58,318 nt of DNA from DATMQA01 sp035566895 (lineage in GTDB: Bacteria > Verrucomicrobiota > Verrucomicrobiia > Limisphaerales > UBA8199), in assembly GCA_035566895.1 (NCBI GenBank), contig DATMQA010000166.1, forward strand, positions 1-58,318, written 5' to 3'. Positions 56,524 through 58,318 of this stretch are shown here, in pieces (position 1 is the stretch's first letter; each line of letters opens with the position of its first letter). The notes beneath the pieces are model-generated. The model had not been told where the DNA came from, did no database searches, and saw only the letters and a program-made list of their open reading frames with translations. The position numbers were made by a program, and so were the translations under genes.

Positions 56524-57840
56524 ATGAAAATCCTGGTCGCCAACCTCGGTTCCACCTCGCTCAAGTGGCGCCTGTTCGATTTCTCGAACGGGCACGAGCA
56601 GCTTTTGCACAAAGGCGGCTTCGAACGGGTGACCGACTACTCGAAGGCGGTCGGGGATTGCCTGGCGCAGTTGAAGGAGGCCGGTCACATCGAAAGCGAA
56701 CGCGACCTGGCGGCAGTGGGGTTCAAAACCATCATGGCGCGAGGGGTGAACGGCTGTGTGCGGCTGGATGAGAAAGTGGTCAACGCCATGGAAGCGTTTA
56801 ACGGGATCGCACCCGCTCACAATCCGCCTTACATTGCCGGCATCAGGCTTTTTGCGGAACAGATGCCCGCCGTGCCGCTGGTCGCCCTGTTTGAAACAGC
56901 CTTTTACCAATGGGTGCCGGAGCCGGCCGTGCGTTACGCGGTGCCCCAAGCCTGGCACGACCTGGGCGTCCGCCGCTGGGGTTTTCACGGAGCCAGTCAC
57001 AAGTATATTGCGGAGCGCTCGGCCGAACTGCTCGGGCGCGAGGACGTTGCGGAACGGGCCCGCCAACTTTACGTCAACGGCGGAGCCGGCCAGGTCAGCC
57101 AACCCGACCTCCGGGTGATTTCCTGCCATCTGGGCGGCAGTTCCTCCGTAACGGGCATCCTCAACGGCGTGGCAATTGGCACCAGCATGGGCCTCAGCCC
57201 GCAATCGGGCCTGCCCCAAAATAATCGCGTTGGCGACCTGGACTCATTCGCTTTGCCTTTTGTGATGCGCTCGATGGGCCTGAGTCTGGACGAAGCGGAG
57301 CAGCTCCTCTGCACCGAATCGGGATTGAAGGCCCTCTCCGGCGGTTATAATGATTTTCGCGACATCCAGGACGAAGCCGCCGCGGGAGGTTCCCAGGCGC
57401 AACTCGCGCTGGATGTCTTCGTCCACCAGGCCCGGCACTGGCTAGGCTCGTTTCTGCTTCAGCTCAACGGCGCTGACGCGGTGGTGTTTACCGCGGGCAT
57501 CGGCGAGAACCGGTCTCAGACTCGGCAAGCGATTTGCGCCAACCTCGACCAGCTCGGTATCGTGCTGGATGAGGAAAAAAACGAAGCCACCAAGGCCAAA
57601 GAAGAGCTCATCAGCGCACCCGATTCGCCGGTCAAGGTCCTCGTGATTCCCACCAACGAAGAACTGGTCGTTGCACGAGAAGTGAAACGCTTTTTGGACA
57701 AAGCAGCCGCGGAAGCCCGGCGGCTTCGTGCCGCCACACCGGGCACCCGCGGCGACCGGACCAAAGCGCAGCCGGCGACGGAACCCCCGCCCACAGCTCT
57801 CTCCCATCTCAAATCTAAACTATCAAACAAAACGAAATGA
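56524..57840 (+). CDS. ackA: Acetate/propionate kinase, BMC-associated
   Basis: 438 residues, about 35 more than usual AckA. It makes ATP from the acyl-phosphate released by PduL. Motifs: MKILVANLGSTSLKWRLFDF, FHGASHKYIAERSAELLG, ISCHLGGSSSVTGILNG, MGLSPQSGLPQNNRVGDLD and VVFTAGIGENRSQTRQ. Beyond the catalytic end (about 395) comes a Pro/Thr-rich linker and a short basic amphipathic helix (TALSHLKSKLSNK), which looks like a C-terminal encapsulation peptide. The stop overlaps the next BMC-H start by four bases. Confidence 0.93.
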   Translation: MKILVANLGSTSLKWRLFDFSNGHEQLLHKGGFERVTDYSKAVGDCLAQLKEAGHIESERDLAAVGFKTIMARGVNGCVRLDEKVVNAMEAFNGIAPAHNPPYIAGIRLFAEQMPAVPLVALFETAFYQWVPEPAVRYAVPQAWHDLGVRRWGFHGASHKYIAERSAELLGREDVAERARQLYVNGGAGQVSQPDLRVISCHLGGSSSVTGILNGVAIGTSMGLSPQSGLPQNNRVGDLDSFALPFVMRSMGLSLDEAEQLLCTESGLKALSGGYNDFRDIQDEAAAGGSQAQLALDVFVHQARHWLGSFLLQLNGADAVVFTAGIGENRSQTRQAICANLDQLGIVLDEEKNEATKAKEELISAPDSPVKVLVIPTNEELVVAREVKRFLDKAAAEARRLRAATPGTRGDRTKAQPATEPPPTALSHLKSKLSNKTK

Positions 57841-58139
57841 ACATTATGGCTCATCAAGCAATTGGACTGATCGAAACGCGCGGATTGGTCGCCCTCGTCG
57901 AGGGCACCGATGCAATGCTCAAAGCCGCAAACGTCGAACTAGCCGGCCCGATGACTCAGGTCGGCAACGCGCTGGTTACCGCCGTGGTCGTGGGCGACGT
58001 AGCGGCTGTCAAAGCAGCCACCGACGCCGGTGCCCAGGCTATCAAAGCGATCAAGGGCGACCTGGTCAGCGTCCACGTCATCGCCCGCCCTCACCAGGAA
58101 GTCGAAGCCGTGCTGCCGAAAAAACCGGCTGCGAAATGA
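57837..58139 (+). CDS. BMC-H shell protein 3
   Basis: 100 residues if translation begins at the ATG overlapping the ackA stop (57837), 97 from ATG 57846. BMC domain: HQAIGLIETRGLVALVEGTD, MLKAANVELAGPM, pore turn QVGNALVTAVVVGDV, AAVKAATDAGAQAIKAI. The Gly-Asn-Ala pore differs from those of shell proteins 1 and 2. Short Lys/Ala/Pro-rich tail. A repeat array and then the pentamer gene follow. Confidence 0.95.
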   Translation: MNIMAHQAIGLIETRGLVALVEGTDAMLKAANVELAGPMTQVGNALVTAVVVGDVAAVKAATDAGAQAIKAIKGDLVSVHVIARPHQEVEAVLPKKPAAK

Positions 58140-58276
58140 GTTACCTGGTTGAATAGTTACATCGTTACATGAGGCATAGCGGACGCAGCCAACCGCTGTT
58201 TGTAACCCATGTAACCTCTGTAGCCACCATCAACCCTGTAACATTGTAACGTTTTAACCTTGTAACCTTTTAACCA
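58138..58276. repeat. Bipartite GTTACAT/TGTAACC array
   Basis: Direct units (GTTACCTG, GTTGAATA, GTTACATC, GTTACATG) begin at the stop of the third BMC-H gene. After about 30 unique bases, six or seven complementary units (TGTAACCCATGTAACC, TGTAACATTGTAACG, TTTTAACCTTGTAACC, TTTTAACC) fill 58200-58276 up to the next ATG. No open reading frame lies here. Confidence 0.8.
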
Positions 58277-58278
58277 AC

Positions 58279-58318
58279 ATGTTCCTCGCTCGAGTCGAAG
58301 GTTCGGTTGTTGCCACCA
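58279..58318 (+). CDS. BMC-P (EutN/CcmL) pentamer shell protein, first codons
   Basis: Only 13 codons are present before the right edge: MFLARVEGSVVAT. This is the invariant opening of EutN/CcmL pentamer proteins that cap the vertices of microcompartments. Position directly after the shell genes fits. The rest of the gene, and probably the aldolase and aldehyde dehydrogenase, lie outside the window. Confidence 0.85.
   Translation, partial: MFLARVEGSVVAT

Overview
The window looks like part of the chromosome of a Gram-negative member of the PVC superphylum, most probably a Verrucomicrobiota of the Limisphaerales/Pedosphaera kind. This is inferred from the content: a planctomycete/verrucomicrobial-type bacterial microcompartment (BMC) operon, secreted lamin-tail/CotH and 'GloVer'-type repeat proteins, a TolC/HlyD envelope, a Rho with a long N-terminal insert, GC-rich coding DNA, and gaps filled with 7-9 bp direct repeats. 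No rRNA, tRNA, CRISPR array or insertion sequence was recognised.

Layout. 1-5.8 kb: the start of a prolyl oligopeptidase, a membrane protein, an HlyD/TolC pair and a DUF3616 protein. 5.9-10.5 kb: five overlapping genes that read as one nucleotide-modifying pathway (thymidylate-synthase-like, B12-binding radical SAM, dNMP-kinase-like, HAM1-HIT fusion, methyltransferase); this is the best candidate for an undescribed system. 10.6-18.3 kb: glycan and uronate use (DUF4965 protein, hexuronate MFS porter, mannonate dehydratase, GH95 fucosidase). 18.3-28.4 kb: two large secreted repeat proteins. 28.6-31.4 kb: a decayed chromosomal integron. It has a frameshifted IntI gene and, divergent from it, a short cassette row with two recognisable attC sites, a toxin-antitoxin pair whose toxin carries a stop codon, and an internally deleted methyltransferase.

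31.4-37.7 kb: a secreted protein made of 17-residue repeats, then a type VII secretion-like cluster (two WXG100-like helical proteins, a coiled-coil protein and a 1328-residue FtsK/SpoIIIE ATPase). 37.7-51.2 kb: housekeeping genes (rho, purD, purM, FKBP) with several oddities: an LMW-phosphatase/RpiB/SHMT triple fusion, an S41 protease lacking its catalytic Ser and Lys, an intact toxin-antitoxin pair, a DUF4956-VTC polyphosphate pair and a truncated pyruvate-kinase-like protein.

51.3-58.3 kb: a divergent catabolic region. Leftward run deoR, GH105 hydrolase, kduI and kduD (rhamnogalacturonan/unsaturated uronate breakdown). Rightward runs the BMC operon: pduL, two BMC-H genes, ackA, a third BMC-H and the first codons of a BMC-P pentamer gene. 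BMCs of this type process the aldehyde made from fucose or rhamnose, which fits the fucosidase and pectin genes in the same window; the signature aldolase and aldehyde dehydrogenase would lie beyond the right edge.

All functional calls rest on motifs read by eye; no database search was run.
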